A DNA stretch of 64,000 bases from positions 18,469 to 82,468 of the forward strand of contig CAYMTA010000014.1 in NCBI GenBank assembly GCA_964393275.1. The letters run 5' to 3'. Of the stretch, positions 7,729 to 17,833 are shown piece after piece. The position numbers and the translations under genes are program-made. This DNA is from SLRI01 sp964393275. GTDB lineage: Bacteria; Pseudomonadota; Alphaproteobacteria; Geminicoccales; Geminicoccaceae. The notes beneath the pieces are model-generated. The model was given only the letters and a program-made list of their open reading frames with translations, ran no database searches and was not told where the DNA came from. The number at the start of each line of letters is the position of its first letter. The first letter of the stretch is position 1.

Positions 7729-7880
7729 GCGGTGACGATCGAGGGCGAGACACGCGGCTACGCCGGACGGATTTTCCGTCCCCGCTGTGGCTCGTCCGTT
7801 CTCGCACGCCAGACGATACGAGCGCGATCGTGACGCCACGAGCCGCTTCGAGGCATAGGTCGCACAACCGGCGCGACGGC
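7729..7880 (+). pseudogene. Decayed partial copy of the GFA family gene
   Basis: 7729-7810 matches the middle of the GFA gene (from 5894 to about 5975, covering the VTIEGETR...PRCGSSV codons) and 7808-7880 resumes at 6092-6160, covering the last codons, the TAG stop and about 20 bases beyond. About 115 bp between the two parts is deleted. No start or N-terminal zinc cysteines remain, so it cannot be functional. Same orientation as the intact gene. Confidence 0.85.
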
Positions 7881-7950
7881 GGCGCGGCGCGAGGGTCCCG
7901 GACGTGCGATGCTCGTCGAGAGGCGACGCGCCGGCCGTCGGCCCGCTAAA

Positions 7951-7999
7951 GAGTCCTGACCCCGTTTCCTTGGAACGGATCGGAAAAGAGTCCTGACCT
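7951..7999. repeat. Pair of GAGTCCTGACC repeats, 37-bp pitch
   Basis: Two copies of AAAGAGTCCTGACC start 37 bp apart (core G at 7951 and 7988), the second running into a T-tract. The same GTCCTGACC word occurs as another pair with the identical 37-bp pitch at 51196-51242. No transposase is near. They resemble short extragenic repeats. Confidence 0.7.
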
Positions 8000-8010
8000 T
8001 TTTTTCGCCG

Positions 8011-8088
8011 CTACCTCCCCCGGCTGGCGAAGCGGACGGCTTCCTCGGAGGCGCGGATCAGGGTCTGGGCCTTGTTGCGGCTTTCCTG
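8011..8088 (-). repeat. Displaced copy B of the trpE 3' end
   Basis: 8022-8088 aligns without gaps to 10500-10566 with two differences in 67 bases; the CTACC containing the complement of the TAG stop (8011-8015) is also collinear. It carries about the last 22 codons of trpE and nothing upstream. It forms the border between the OsmC block on the left and the cytochrome/PQQ-dehydrogenase block on the right. Confidence 0.9.
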
Positions 8089-8147
8089 TCAAGAAGGGAG
8101 CTGTACCCCTTCGGATCTCCGGTCACTTGAATTCTCGGATAGAATAC

Positions 8148-8507
8148 CTAAAAGGCGCTCTTGCGGGTCGTGACGAAGGCGTAGATCTCGGCGACGTCGC
8201 TGGGCGACAGGACGTAGCCGAACGTGGGCATCTGCGTGCCTTGGCGGCCATTGATCACGATCTCGATGAACTGCTCCTCGGAAAGCTTCGTGGCGAAGAG
8301 ATCGGGGCCGCGCCCGCCGGAGCTGCCGTGGCACAGCACGCAGCGGCCGCGGTAGATCCGGCGACCTTCGTTCACCGCTTTGGCCTGGGCGTCCGTGGCG
8401 TCGGCAGCCGGATCCCCGGCGAGCGCGGGCAACGTGACCGCCGCGAGCAATCCCGCGGCGGTCACGAGCAGGGAAGGTCCAACAAACCTTCCGTCGATGC
8501 GCATCAT
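8148..8507 (-). CDS. Small periplasmic c-type cytochrome, partner of the PQQ dehydrogenase
   Basis: A 119-residue protein with a Sec signal peptide (cleavage probably after ALA near residue 30) and one class I heme site: Cys56, Cys59 and His60 in CVLCH, with Met93 in TQMPTFG as likely axial ligand. It starts 6 nt after the stop of the PQQ dehydrogenase gene, so it is co-transcribed and probably takes electrons from it. It is shorter than XoxG/MxaG cytochrome cL and more like the c550 type of ethanol dehydrogenase systems. Two Met codons in a row make the exact start trivial. Confidence 0.88.
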   Translation of the reverse strand: MMRIDGRFVGPSLLVTAAGLLAAVTLPALAGDPAADATDAQAKAVNEGRRIYRGRCVLCHGSSGGRGPDLFATKLSEEQFIEIVINGRQGTQMPTFGYVLSPSDVAEIYAFVTTRKSAF

Positions 8508-8513
8508 TATCGA

Positions 8514-10268
8514 TTATTGCCTCATGGGCAGCGCACTCTCGATCACCTGGGTGCTGAAGCGATCGCTGTCGCTGATCGACCCGTCGACCGAGAAAACCCA
8601 AAGCATGCCGCCTTTCGGCGAGGAGAAATAGAAGCTCGGATCGCCGCCTAGACCTGAAAGGACCGCTATATACTGCTTGCCGTCGAGCTCATAGGTGATG
8701 GGCGAGGCATTGATGCCGGAACCTGTCTGGAACTTCCACAGATCCTCGCCGGTCTTGGCGTCGAGCGCCATGAAGTAGCCGCGCTGGTCACCGGTGAAGA
8801 CGAGGCCGCTCCGCGTCGCCAGAAGCCCCGCGAAGAAGGGCAGGGGGCTCGTCGCCTCCCAGACGATCTTCTTGCTCGCCACATCGATGGCCTTGATTGC
8901 GCCGGTCAGCGGCTCGCGCCGGTACATCTGGTAGTCGACACCCGTGAAGACCGCGCCCGGCTCATAGGTGAGCTCGCCGCGTTTCCAGGCCCGCATCTCC
9001 ATGCCCCAATTATTGGTGGCGATGAAGGCATAGCCGAGATTGGGGTCGTAGGCGGGTGGGAACCAGTTCGTGCCGCCCTCGAGGCCAGGAACGATGCCGT
9101 CCACCTTCTCGCCGTTGCTTTTCGGCTTCTTCGCCTCGTTGATGGCGGGACTTCCGGTCTTGGGATCGAGGCCCGTCGTCCAGTTGATTCCATCGATGGT
9201 CGGGATCGCATAGATAAATTCGCCGGTCGTGCGATCGAGCACATAGAAAAAGCCGTTGCGATTCGACTGAAGCGCTGCCTTCACCCGCTTGCCGTCGATG
9301 GTCACGTCGGCGAGGATCGGTGCATTCACGCCATCATAATCCCAGGAGTCGTTCGGCGTGTACTGGAAATGCCATTTTATCTTGCCGTTCGCCGGATCGA
9401 TTGCGAGAAGCGAATTGGTGAACAGGTTGTCGCCGGGCCGCAGATCGCCTGCCCATGGCGCCGGGTTGCCCGTGCCCCAAAGGAGGGTGTCGGTCGTTTC
9501 GTCATAGGCGCCTGTGAGCCAGGTCGGCCCCCCGCCGGTCTTCCAGCTATCGTCGTTCGGCCAGGTGTCGCTTCCCGCCTCGCCCGGTGCCGGAATCGTG
9601 TAGGTGGTCCATTTCTGCGTCCCGGTCCTGGCGTCGTAGGCCCTCAGATAGCCGCGCACGCCATACTCGCCGCCCGATATGCCGACGAAGATCGTGTCGC
9701 CGACCACCAGCGGGGCGCCGGTGATGGAGATGCCGTTCTGCCAATTGTCGACCGTTTGCTCCCAGGCGACGGATCCATCGGCGCGATTGAGCGCCACCAG
9801 GCGGGCATCGAGCGTGCCGACATAGATCAGGTCGCCCGCCATGGCGACGCCGCGATTGACCGGACCACAGCACAGAACGGCGGTGAGGCCGGCGTCATAT
9901 TCTGGCTGATAGGTCCATTCGACCACGCCGGTGCGGGCATCGACGGCGAAGACGCGCGAGTAGTCGGCCGAGAAATAGAGCATGCCGTCGCGGAATAGCG
10001 GTGTCGATTCGAGGCCCCCGAGTTGCCCGCCGGTCGAAAGCGTCCAGACGGGATGCAGTTCGGCCACATTCTCGGGCGTGATCTGGTCGAGAGGGCTGAA
10101 GCGCTGGTTGCCGTAGTCGCGGCCATAAAGGATCCATTCGGCGTTGTTCTGATCGGCTTGCAGCAGATCATCGGCGGTGACGGACCCAGCCATCGCCGAA
10201 GCCGGTAGCGTCAATGCTGTCAGGGCGAGAAAGGTTGAGGCAAGCGACGCGCACTTGATGACGTTCAC
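8514..10268 (-). CDS. PQQ-dependent methanol/ethanol-family alcohol dehydrogenase, lanthanide-type
   Basis: A 584-residue eight-bladed propeller quinoprotein with a Sec signal peptide (about 1-27). The vicinal disulfide cysteines that stack on PQQ are Cys133-Cys134, and tryptophan-docking W-motifs recur. The catalytic aspartate Asp310 lies in DSWDYDG, followed at +2 by Asp312; an acidic residue there is the hallmark of rare-earth-dependent enzymes (XoxF, ExaF/PedH), whereas calcium enzymes have Ala or Ser. No fused heme domain, so the downstream cytochrome is the acceptor. GTG start with GGGGAGG eight bases upstream. A perfect consensus promoter lies ahead. PQQ synthesis genes are not in the window. 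Substrate (methanol, ethanol or others) cannot be decided. Confidence 0.9.
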   Translation of the reverse strand: MNVIKCASLASTFLALTALTLPASAMAGSVTADDLLQADQNNAEWILYGRDYGNQRFSPLDQITPENVAELHPVWTLSTGGQLGGLESTPLFRDGMLYFSADYSRVFAVDARTGVVEWTYQPEYDAGLTAVLCCGPVNRGVAMAGDLIYVGTLDARLVALNRADGSVAWEQTVDNWQNGISITGAPLVVGDTIFVGISGGEYGVRGYLRAYDARTGTQKWTTYTIPAPGEAGSDTWPNDDSWKTGGGPTWLTGAYDETTDTLLWGTGNPAPWAGDLRPGDNLFTNSLLAIDPANGKIKWHFQYTPNDSWDYDGVNAPILADVTIDGKRVKAALQSNRNGFFYVLDRTTGEFIYAIPTIDGINWTTGLDPKTGSPAINEAKKPKSNGEKVDGIVPGLEGGTNWFPPAYDPNLGYAFIATNNWGMEMRAWKRGELTYEPGAVFTGVDYQMYRREPLTGAIKAIDVASKKIVWEATSPLPFFAGLLATRSGLVFTGDQRGYFMALDAKTGEDLWKFQTGSGINASPITYELDGKQYIAVLSGLGGDPSFYFSSPKGGMLWVFSVDGSISDSDRFSTQVIESALPMRQ

Positions 10269-10350
10269 GGATCAGACCTCCCCTCGCGCGGCGCTCGGAT
10301 CGGTCCCCTGCATGAGCGCTACGCGCCATCTTGGACATTACGAAGCGTTA

Positions 10351-10378
10351 ATTATATATCCGACAAAATGCCTGTCAA
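10351..10378 (-). promoter_or_regulatory. Consensus sigma-70 promoter of the PQQ dehydrogenase-cytochrome operon
   Basis: On the minus strand TTGACA (10378-10373) and TATAAT (10356-10351) are separated by 16 bp; both hexamers match the consensus at all six positions. It lies in the only strongly AT-rich patch of the 10.27-10.49 kb gap and would give a leader of about 75 nt before the GTG at 10268. An exact consensus is rare in so GC-rich a genome and suggests strong or transferred expression control. Confidence 0.65.
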
Positions 10379-10488
10379 TTTCGCGCCGGCTCGAGCGGCC
10401 ATCCGGTTTGACGCCGGGGCGTGAGGGGTGCCGGGTGCGGTCGGCACGCCCGGACCGTGCTCCTCGAGCCGTCAGGTGGGACAGGCTC

Positions 10489-12003
10489 CTACCGGCCCTG
10501 GCTGGCGAAGCGGACGGCTTCCTCGGCGGCGCGGATCAGGGCCTGGGCCTTGTTGCGGCTTTCCTGGTACTCGGCCTCGGGGTCGCTGTCGGCCACCACG
10601 CCGCCGCCGGCCTGGACGTACATGGTGCCGTCCTTGACCAGCGCCGTGCGCAGCGCGATGCAGGTGTCCATGTTGCCGTCGGCCGAGAGGTAGCCCACCG
10701 CCCCGGCGTAGAAGCTGCGGCGTTCGGGCTCGAGCTCCTCGATGATCTGCATCGCCCTGACCTTGGGGGCACCCGAGGTGGTGCCGGCGGGAAAGCCCGC
10801 GAGGAGCGCGTCGATCACGTCGCAGTCGGGGCGGAGATTGCCCTCGACGTTCGAGACGATGTGCATGACGTGGCTGTAGCGCTCGACGATCATCCGCTCG
10901 GTGACCTCGACCGAGCCGATCTCGGCGACGCGCCCGACATCGTTGCGGCCGAGGTCGAGCAGCATCAGGTGCTCGGCTAGCTCCTTGGGGTCGGCCAGCA
11001 TCTCCTCGGCCAGGGCCGCGTCCTCGGCGGCGTCGCGGCCGCGCGGCCGCGTGCCGGCGATCGGCCGGACGGTGACCCGGCCGTCGCGCACGCGCACCAG
11101 GATCTCCGGGCTCGAGCCCACGAGCGTGGCGCCGTCGAGGTCGAGCAGGAAGAGGAAGGGCGAGGGATTGAGGCGCCTAAGGGCCCGGTAGAGCGCCATC
11201 GGCGGCAGGCTGAAGGGGACGGCGAAGCGCTGCGACGGGACGACCTGGAAGATGTCGCCGGCGAGGATGTATTCCTTCGCCCGCTCGACCATGCGGTGGT
11301 AGTCCTCGCGGCTCATGTTGGCGACCGGCTCCGGGGCCCGCTCGACATGCGCCGGCCGGGCCGGGCCGAGGCCGCGCGCCATGTCGGCGACCGCGTCGGC
11401 GAGGCGCTCCAGGGCGAGATCGTAGGCGCGATCGGCATCCAGCCCGGGCTCGGGGAACACCGGGGTGACGATCGTGATGATGTCCTTGATGTTGTCGAAG
11501 ATGGCGATCAGCGTCGGCCGGAGGAAGACGGCGTCGGGCAGGCCGATCCGGTCCGGGTTGGTCGCCGGCACCGGCTCGACCAGGCGGATCATGTCGTAGG
11601 CGAGAAAGCCGAAGAGCCCGGCGGCCATCGGCGGCAGCTCCTCCGGCACGTCGATCCGGGTCTCGGCGAGCAGCGCCCTGAGGCTTTGCAGGCTGGGCAG
11701 CGGCTCGGGCCGGAAGTCCTGCCGGTCGAAGCGGCACTGGCGGTTGATCTCGGCCGCCTCGCCACGGCAGCGCCAGACGAGGTCGGGCTTGGTGCCGATG
11801 ATCGAGTAGCGCCCGCGCACGGCGCCGCCGGTGACGCTCTCCAAAAGGAAGCTGTAGGGCCGCCCGTCGGTGAGCTTCAGCGTCGCCGAGACGGGTGTCT
11901 CGAGGTCGGCCACCAGGGTCGTCCAGACCACCTGGCTCCGGCCCGCCCGGTGCGCGTCGCGAAAGGCCGCGCGGTGCGGCAGGACCTCTTCGGTGAAGGC
12001 CAC
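10489..12003 (-). CDS. trpE: Anthranilate synthase component I
   Basis: A 504-residue chorismate-binding enzyme making anthranilate from chorismate and glutamine-derived ammonia, the first step of tryptophan synthesis. The N-terminal regulatory part contains the SFLLESV tryptophan-binding segment; the catalytic core shows GDIFQVVPSQR, AGTRPRG, LDLGRNDVGRV, PAGTTSGAPK and the C-terminal GGGVVADSDPEAEYQES block. It lies immediately downstream of a PpiD-type gene, as in many alphaproteobacteria, but the expected trpG-trpD-trpC do not follow. Instead the accessory block with the PQQ dehydrogenase begins. Two displaced copies of its last codons lie farther downstream. Confidence 0.97.
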   Translation of the reverse strand: MAFTEEVLPHRAAFRDAHRAGRSQVVWTTLVADLETPVSATLKLTDGRPYSFLLESVTGGAVRGRYSIIGTKPDLVWRCRGEAAEINRQCRFDRQDFRPEPLPSLQSLRALLAETRIDVPEELPPMAAGLFGFLAYDMIRLVEPVPATNPDRIGLPDAVFLRPTLIAIFDNIKDIITIVTPVFPEPGLDADRAYDLALERLADAVADMARGLGPARPAHVERAPEPVANMSREDYHRMVERAKEYILAGDIFQVVPSQRFAVPFSLPPMALYRALRRLNPSPFLFLLDLDGATLVGSSPEILVRVRDGRVTVRPIAGTRPRGRDAAEDAALAEEMLADPKELAEHLMLLDLGRNDVGRVAEIGSVEVTERMIVERYSHVMHIVSNVEGNLRPDCDVIDALLAGFPAGTTSGAPKVRAMQIIEELEPERRSFYAGAVGYLSADGNMDTCIALRTALVKDGTMYVQAGGGVVADSDPEAEYQESRNKAQALIRAAEEAVRFASQGR

Positions 12004-12037
12004 GGCGAATGCTCCTAGGTCGGACGGGCGGTCGAGG

Positions 12038-13921
12038 CTACTCGGCGGGAATGAGCGTGGCGATGGCCGCCTCGTTGATCTCGACCGGATAGCGGCGGCG
12101 GAGCGCCGTCTCGTACTGGATCAGGATGTCGTTGCGGACGGCCCGGTCGAGCTGCTGCCTGAGCTCGGGCTGGTCGCCCTGGGGAATGGTGATCGTGTCG
12201 GTGCGCAGGATGGCGCTGCCGGTCCGGGTCTCGACCGGCTCCATGGCGAGATTGCCCTTGTCGGTGGCGAAGAGGGTCTGCACGGCCTCCGGCGTGAGGC
12301 CCGCGTCGCTGCCGTCGGCGGATCGGCCAATCGGCCCGAACGGGCGAAGCGCGACCGCCGGGCCGAGCTCCGCGGCCAGCGCCTCCAGCGTCCGCCCGGA
12401 GCGCGCGTCGAGCAGGATCTCGTCCACGCGCTCGGTCGCCTCGCGTTGCTGGGCCTCCTTGCGCCAGAGCGCCGCCACGTCGTCCTTGACCTCGTCGAGC
12501 CGGCGCGGGCGGCTCGGCTCGATCGAATCGACCCGGAACATGTAGAAGGTGCCGCCCGGGGTTTCCTGGAGCAGCGAGGTCTCGCCCACCGGTGCCGCGA
12601 AGATGGCGGCCAGGATCTCGGCCTCCGGGGCGCCGCCTTCGACGGCGGCGCCCGCGGCATCGCGGCCGCTCGCGTCGATGGCCGGAAATTGCCGGGCCTT
12701 GGCGCCGACGGCCGTGGCCGCCTCCTCGAGGCTGTCGCCGGCGGCGATGCCGTCGTCGAGTGCCGTGGCGAGATCGGGCAACTGGTCGATGGCCCGATCC
12801 AAAGCGAGGTCGTGGCGGATCTCGTCCTTGACCTCCTCGAAGGGGCGGACGGTCTGGGGCTCGACGTCGATCAGGCGGAAGAGATGCCAGCCGAAGGCGC
12901 TCTTGACGGGCTCGCTGACGCTGTCCGGCTGCAGCGCGAAGATCGCATCCGCGAAGTCGGGCGGCAGATCGGCCCGCGCCGAGGGGCCGAGGGCGCTGTA
13001 GGCGAGCCCCTGGTCGGCCATCGTGTCGGCGAGCCCGGCGAAGGTGGCGCCCTCCTCGAGCGCCAGACGGGCCGCGTCGATGACCTCCTTGTCGCTGGCC
13101 AGCAATTGGCCGACGCGGCGCCGCTCTGGGGTGGTGTAGAAGTCGGCCCTCGCCTGATACTCCTCCTCGAGCCTGGCCTCGTCGACCTGGATGTCGTCGA
13201 CGAGATCGTCGGGGGTGAGGGTGACCAGGGTGACCTTCCGGTATTCCGGCGCCTGGAACTCGTTGGCGTGCGCCTCGAGGAAGGTCTCGAGCTCGGCGTC
13301 GGTCGGCTCGGGTGCCGTCATGGAGGCGCTCGCCACCTCGAGGACGGTGCCGCTCCGGGTTTCGCCCCGCCAGGCGCCGAGCCGCTCGACCAGCACCGCC
13401 GGCGCCTCCACCGGTCCGGTCAGGGCGTCCAGGATGCGGGCCCGGCCGATGTCGGCGCGCACCTGCTCGACATAGCCGGCCTCGCTCAGGCCCTGGGCGC
13501 GCAGGAACATGTCGAAGCGGGCCCGGTCGATGCTGCCGCCGGAGGCGAAGCGCTGGTCGTTGTGGATCGCGGCCGCCACCTCGTCGTCGGAGACGCCGAT
13601 GCCGAGATCCCGCCGGTGCTGGTCGACGAGTGCCCGGGCGATGACGTTCTGCAGGCTGCGGTTGAGGATGCCGAGCGATGCCGCCTGGCGCCGGTCGAGC
13701 GTGGCGCCGAACTGCTCGCCGAAGGCGCGGCGGTCCATCTCGAAGGCCCGGTCGACCTCCTGGAGCGGCACCTCGATGTCGCCGACCTGCACGGCGATGG
13801 CGATGTCCTGCCGGCCGAAGAACGTGTCGCCGATGCCCCAGACGGCGAAGCTGATGATGAGAACGAAGAGTAGCGCGCGGACGAACCAGCTATTGGCGCG
13901 CTTGCGCATCGCATCGAGCAT
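12038..13921 (-). CDS. ppiD: PpiD-type periplasmic peptidyl-prolyl isomerase (SurA N-terminal domain)
   Basis: About 627 residues when started at ATG 13921 (MLDAMRKRANSW), the conventional PpiD start; the frame extends 20 codons farther upstream without support. One N-terminal membrane anchor (about residues 15-34), then a SurA-N-like chaperone domain, a parvulin rotamase segment (about 260-355) and a C-terminal SurA-like domain. It acts at the periplasmic face of the inner membrane on proteins emerging from Sec. It is divergent from tpiA and upstream of trpE, an arrangement common in Rhodospirillales. Confidence 0.9.
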   Translation of the reverse strand: MLDAMRKRANSWFVRALLFVLIISFAVWGIGDTFFGRQDIAIAVQVGDIEVPLQEVDRAFEMDRRAFGEQFGATLDRRQAASLGILNRSLQNVIARALVDQHRRDLGIGVSDDEVAAAIHNDQRFASGGSIDRARFDMFLRAQGLSEAGYVEQVRADIGRARILDALTGPVEAPAVLVERLGAWRGETRSGTVLEVASASMTAPEPTDAELETFLEAHANEFQAPEYRKVTLVTLTPDDLVDDIQVDEARLEEEYQARADFYTTPERRRVGQLLASDKEVIDAARLALEEGATFAGLADTMADQGLAYSALGPSARADLPPDFADAIFALQPDSVSEPVKSAFGWHLFRLIDVEPQTVRPFEEVKDEIRHDLALDRAIDQLPDLATALDDGIAAGDSLEEAATAVGAKARQFPAIDASGRDAAGAAVEGGAPEAEILAAIFAAPVGETSLLQETPGGTFYMFRVDSIEPSRPRRLDEVKDDVAALWRKEAQQREATERVDEILLDARSGRTLEALAAELGPAVALRPFGPIGRSADGSDAGLTPEAVQTLFATDKGNLAMEPVETRTGSAILRTDTITIPQGDQPELRQQLDRAVRNDILIQYETALRRRYPVEINEAAIATLIPAE

Positions 13922-14096
13922 GACGGAAAAAACCCTTAAAGGACGTGCCCGGACAGTATGGGCTGGCGGCGCCGGCGGCAATCCTCATGGCGTCCGTTTG
14001 CGAGCGGATCGACCTGGCTCTGGCCGGTTGCCGGCTTGGACAGGTGTGGCTCGCCGTGCTAGAAGCCGCGCGTTCCCGCAAACTGGTGAGGTTGGG

Positions 14097-14849
14097 ATGC
14101 CTCTGGCACGTCCGGTGGTGCTCGGCAATTGGAAGATGAACGGGCTGCGAGCCGACGGCCTGGCGCTGGCCGGCCGGCTCGAGGCGCGGGCCGCGCACGC
14201 CACCGGCACGCTCGGCCTCTTTCCGCCGGCGACGCTCGTCGCGGCCGTCGCGCAAAGGGTCGCCGGCAGCCGCATCCTCGTTGGCGGCCAGGACTGCCAC
14301 GCGGCCGAGAGCGGCGCGTTCACGGGCTCGATCAGCGCCGCCATGCTGAAGGATGCCGGTGCCCGCGCGGTGATCCTCGGCCATTCGGAGCGGCGGCACG
14401 GGCTCGGCGAGACCGACGGCGAGGTCCGGGCCAAGGCCGGGGCGGCGCTCCTGGCCGGGCTGATCGTCGTGCTCTGCATCGGCGAGACCGAGGCCCAGCA
14501 TCTCGCCGGCGAGCGGAACGAGGTGCTGGCCCGCCAGCTCGCCGGCAGCCTGCCGGATGGCGCGACACCCGAGACCCTGGTCGTGGCCTACGAGCCGGTC
14601 TGGGCGATCGGCACCGGCCGCACGCCGAGCCTGGACGAGATCGGCCAGATCCACGGCCAGCTGCGCCGTCTCCTGGCCGGGCGGATCGCCGGCGGCGACG
14701 ATGTGGCGCTGCTCTATGGCGGCTCCGTCAAGGCGGACAACGCGGCCGACATCATGGCCATCGAGGCGGTCGACGGCGCCCTCGTCGGCGGCGCCAGCCT
14801 CGATGCCGATTCCTTCTGGAGCATCTATGCGGCGGGCGGCGGGACCTGA
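14097..14849 (+). CDS. tpiA: Triose-phosphate isomerase
   Basis: A 250-residue TIM barrel interconverting dihydroxyacetone phosphate and glyceraldehyde 3-phosphate. Catalytic residues are all visible: Asn11 and Lys13 (GNWKMNG), His96 (ILGHSERR), Glu166 (AYEPVWAIGTG), and the phosphate loop LYGGSV. ATG 14097 follows GAGGTTGGG. It heads a co-directional run with secG, pyrG, kdsA and eno. Confidence 0.97.
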   Translation: MPLARPVVLGNWKMNGLRADGLALAGRLEARAAHATGTLGLFPPATLVAAVAQRVAGSRILVGGQDCHAAESGAFTGSISAAMLKDAGARAVILGHSERRHGLGETDGEVRAKAGAALLAGLIVVLCIGETEAQHLAGERNEVLARQLAGSLPDGATPETLVVAYEPVWAIGTGRTPSLDEIGQIHGQLRRLLAGRIAGGDDVALLYGGSVKADNAADIMAIEAVDGALVGGASLDADSFWSIYAAGGGT

Positions 14850-14879
14850 TTCCGCCACCTCGCCCGAAAGACCTGAAAC

Positions 14880-15206
14880 ATGACCACGATTCTTCTCGTC
14901 ATCCATCTGCTGATCGCCCTGGCGCTGGTCGGCGTCATCATGATCCAGCGCAGCGAGGGCGGGGCCCTGGGCGGGCTCGGCGGCACCGCCATGGGCGGCG
15001 TGATGAGCGGGCGCGGGACCGCCAACCTGCTGACCCGGGCGACGGCGTTCCTCGCCACGGGCTTCATGGTGATGAGCCTCCTGCTCGCCTATGTCGCCAC
15101 CACCGGCAGCGGCCCCGTCTCGATCCTCGACGCGCCCCTTCCGGCGGCGACGGCGCCGGCCGAGCCCGCGCCGCCCGCGGCACCGGCCGCCCCGGTGGCC
15201 GACTGA
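14880..15206 (+). CDS. secG: Preprotein translocase subunit SecG
   Basis: A 108-residue inner-membrane protein with two transmembrane helices (about 2-20 and 52-73) flanking the conserved GGALGGLGGTAMGGVMSGRG loop, and a C-terminal Pro/Ala-rich tail. It is the accessory subunit of SecYEG. It lies 30 nt after tpiA, the usual position in this class. Confidence 0.95.
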   Translation: MTTILLVIHLLIALALVGVIMIQRSEGGALGGLGGTAMGGVMSGRGTANLLTRATAFLATGFMVMSLLLAYVATTGSGPVSILDAPLPAATAPAEPAPPAAPAAPVAD

Positions 15207-15339
15207 GGCTTTGCCGGAAGGACGATCCGCGCCAGAGAGTCGATCCGCGCCGGAGCGACGATCCGGCGGACGGCCGACCCGGGCGCGACCCGGCCTTTGT
15301 GCTTGCCCTGGTGAAGCGCAGCATGGATAGTTTCGCTTG

Positions 15340-16968
<1,629 letters not shown>

Positions 16969-16985
16969 ATCAAGAGGGGCTAGCC

Positions 16986-17825
16986 ATGCAGGACGTCGAA
17001 GTCGGTCGGGTGGTCATCGGGCAAGAGCGGCCCTTGGCGCTGATCGCCGGGCCGTGCGCCATCGAGAGTCGCGATCATGCGCTGATGATGGCCGAGCGTC
17101 TGGTCGAGATCACGGGCCGGCTGAACCTGCCCTTCGTCTTCAAGAGCTCGTTCGACAAGGCCAACCGGACGAGCGCCTCGAGCGCCCGCGGTGTCGGGCT
17201 CGCCGAAGGCATCGCCATCCTGGGCGAGGTCAAGGCCCGCTTCGGCTGCCCGGTGCTGACCGACATCCACGATGCCGGCCAGTGCCAGCCTGTCGCCGAG
17301 GTGGTCGACATCCTGCAGATTCCCGCCTTCCTCTGCCGGCAGACCGACATCCTCGAGGCGGCCGCCCGGACGGGTGCCGTGGTCAACGTCAAGAAGGGCC
17401 AGTTCCTCGCCCCCTGGGACATGAAGAATGTCACGGCCAAGCTCGAGCAGTTCGGGGCGAAGCGCGTCCTGGTCACCGAGCGGGGGGCGTCCTTCGGCTA
17501 CAACACGCTGGTCTCCGACATGCGGGCCTTGCCGGAGCTTGCCGCGACAGGCTGGCCCGTCGTCTTCGATGCGACGCATTCGGTGCAGCAGCCGGGCGGG
17601 CAGGGCGGGACCAGCGGCGGGCAGCGGCAGTTCGTGCCGGTCCTGGCGCGGGCGGCGGTCGCGATCGGCGTCGCCGCTGTGTTCATCGAGACGCACGACC
17701 ACCCCGAAAGGGCGCTCAGCGACGGCCCCAACATGGTGCCGCTCGACAAGCTTGCGGCATTGCTCGAAGACCTGATGGCCTTCGACGCCTTGGCCAAGTC
17801 GCGGCCAATCCTGATCTTGGAGTGA
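16986..17825 (+). CDS. kdsA: 3-deoxy-8-phosphooctulonate synthase (KDO-8-P synthase)
   Basis: A 279-residue class I DAHP-synthase-fold enzyme condensing phosphoenolpyruvate with arabinose 5-phosphate for the lipopolysaccharide inner core. Recognisable blocks are IAGPCAIES, KSSFDKANRTS, VLTDIHDAGQC, LQIPAFLCRQTD, VKKGQFLAPWDMKN and DATHSVQQPGG. Spacing to pyrG is 17 nt, and its stop abuts the enolase start, so pyrG-kdsA-eno are probably one transcript. Confidence 0.97.
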   Translation: MQDVEVGRVVIGQERPLALIAGPCAIESRDHALMMAERLVEITGRLNLPFVFKSSFDKANRTSASSARGVGLAEGIAILGEVKARFGCPVLTDIHDAGQCQPVAEVVDILQIPAFLCRQTDILEAAARTGAVVNVKKGQFLAPWDMKNVTAKLEQFGAKRVLVTERGASFGYNTLVSDMRALPELAATGWPVVFDATHSVQQPGGQGGTSGGQRQFVPVLARAAVAIGVAAVFIETHDHPERALSDGPNMVPLDKLAALLEDLMAFDALAKSRPILILE

Positions 17826-17833
17826 TGGGGATC

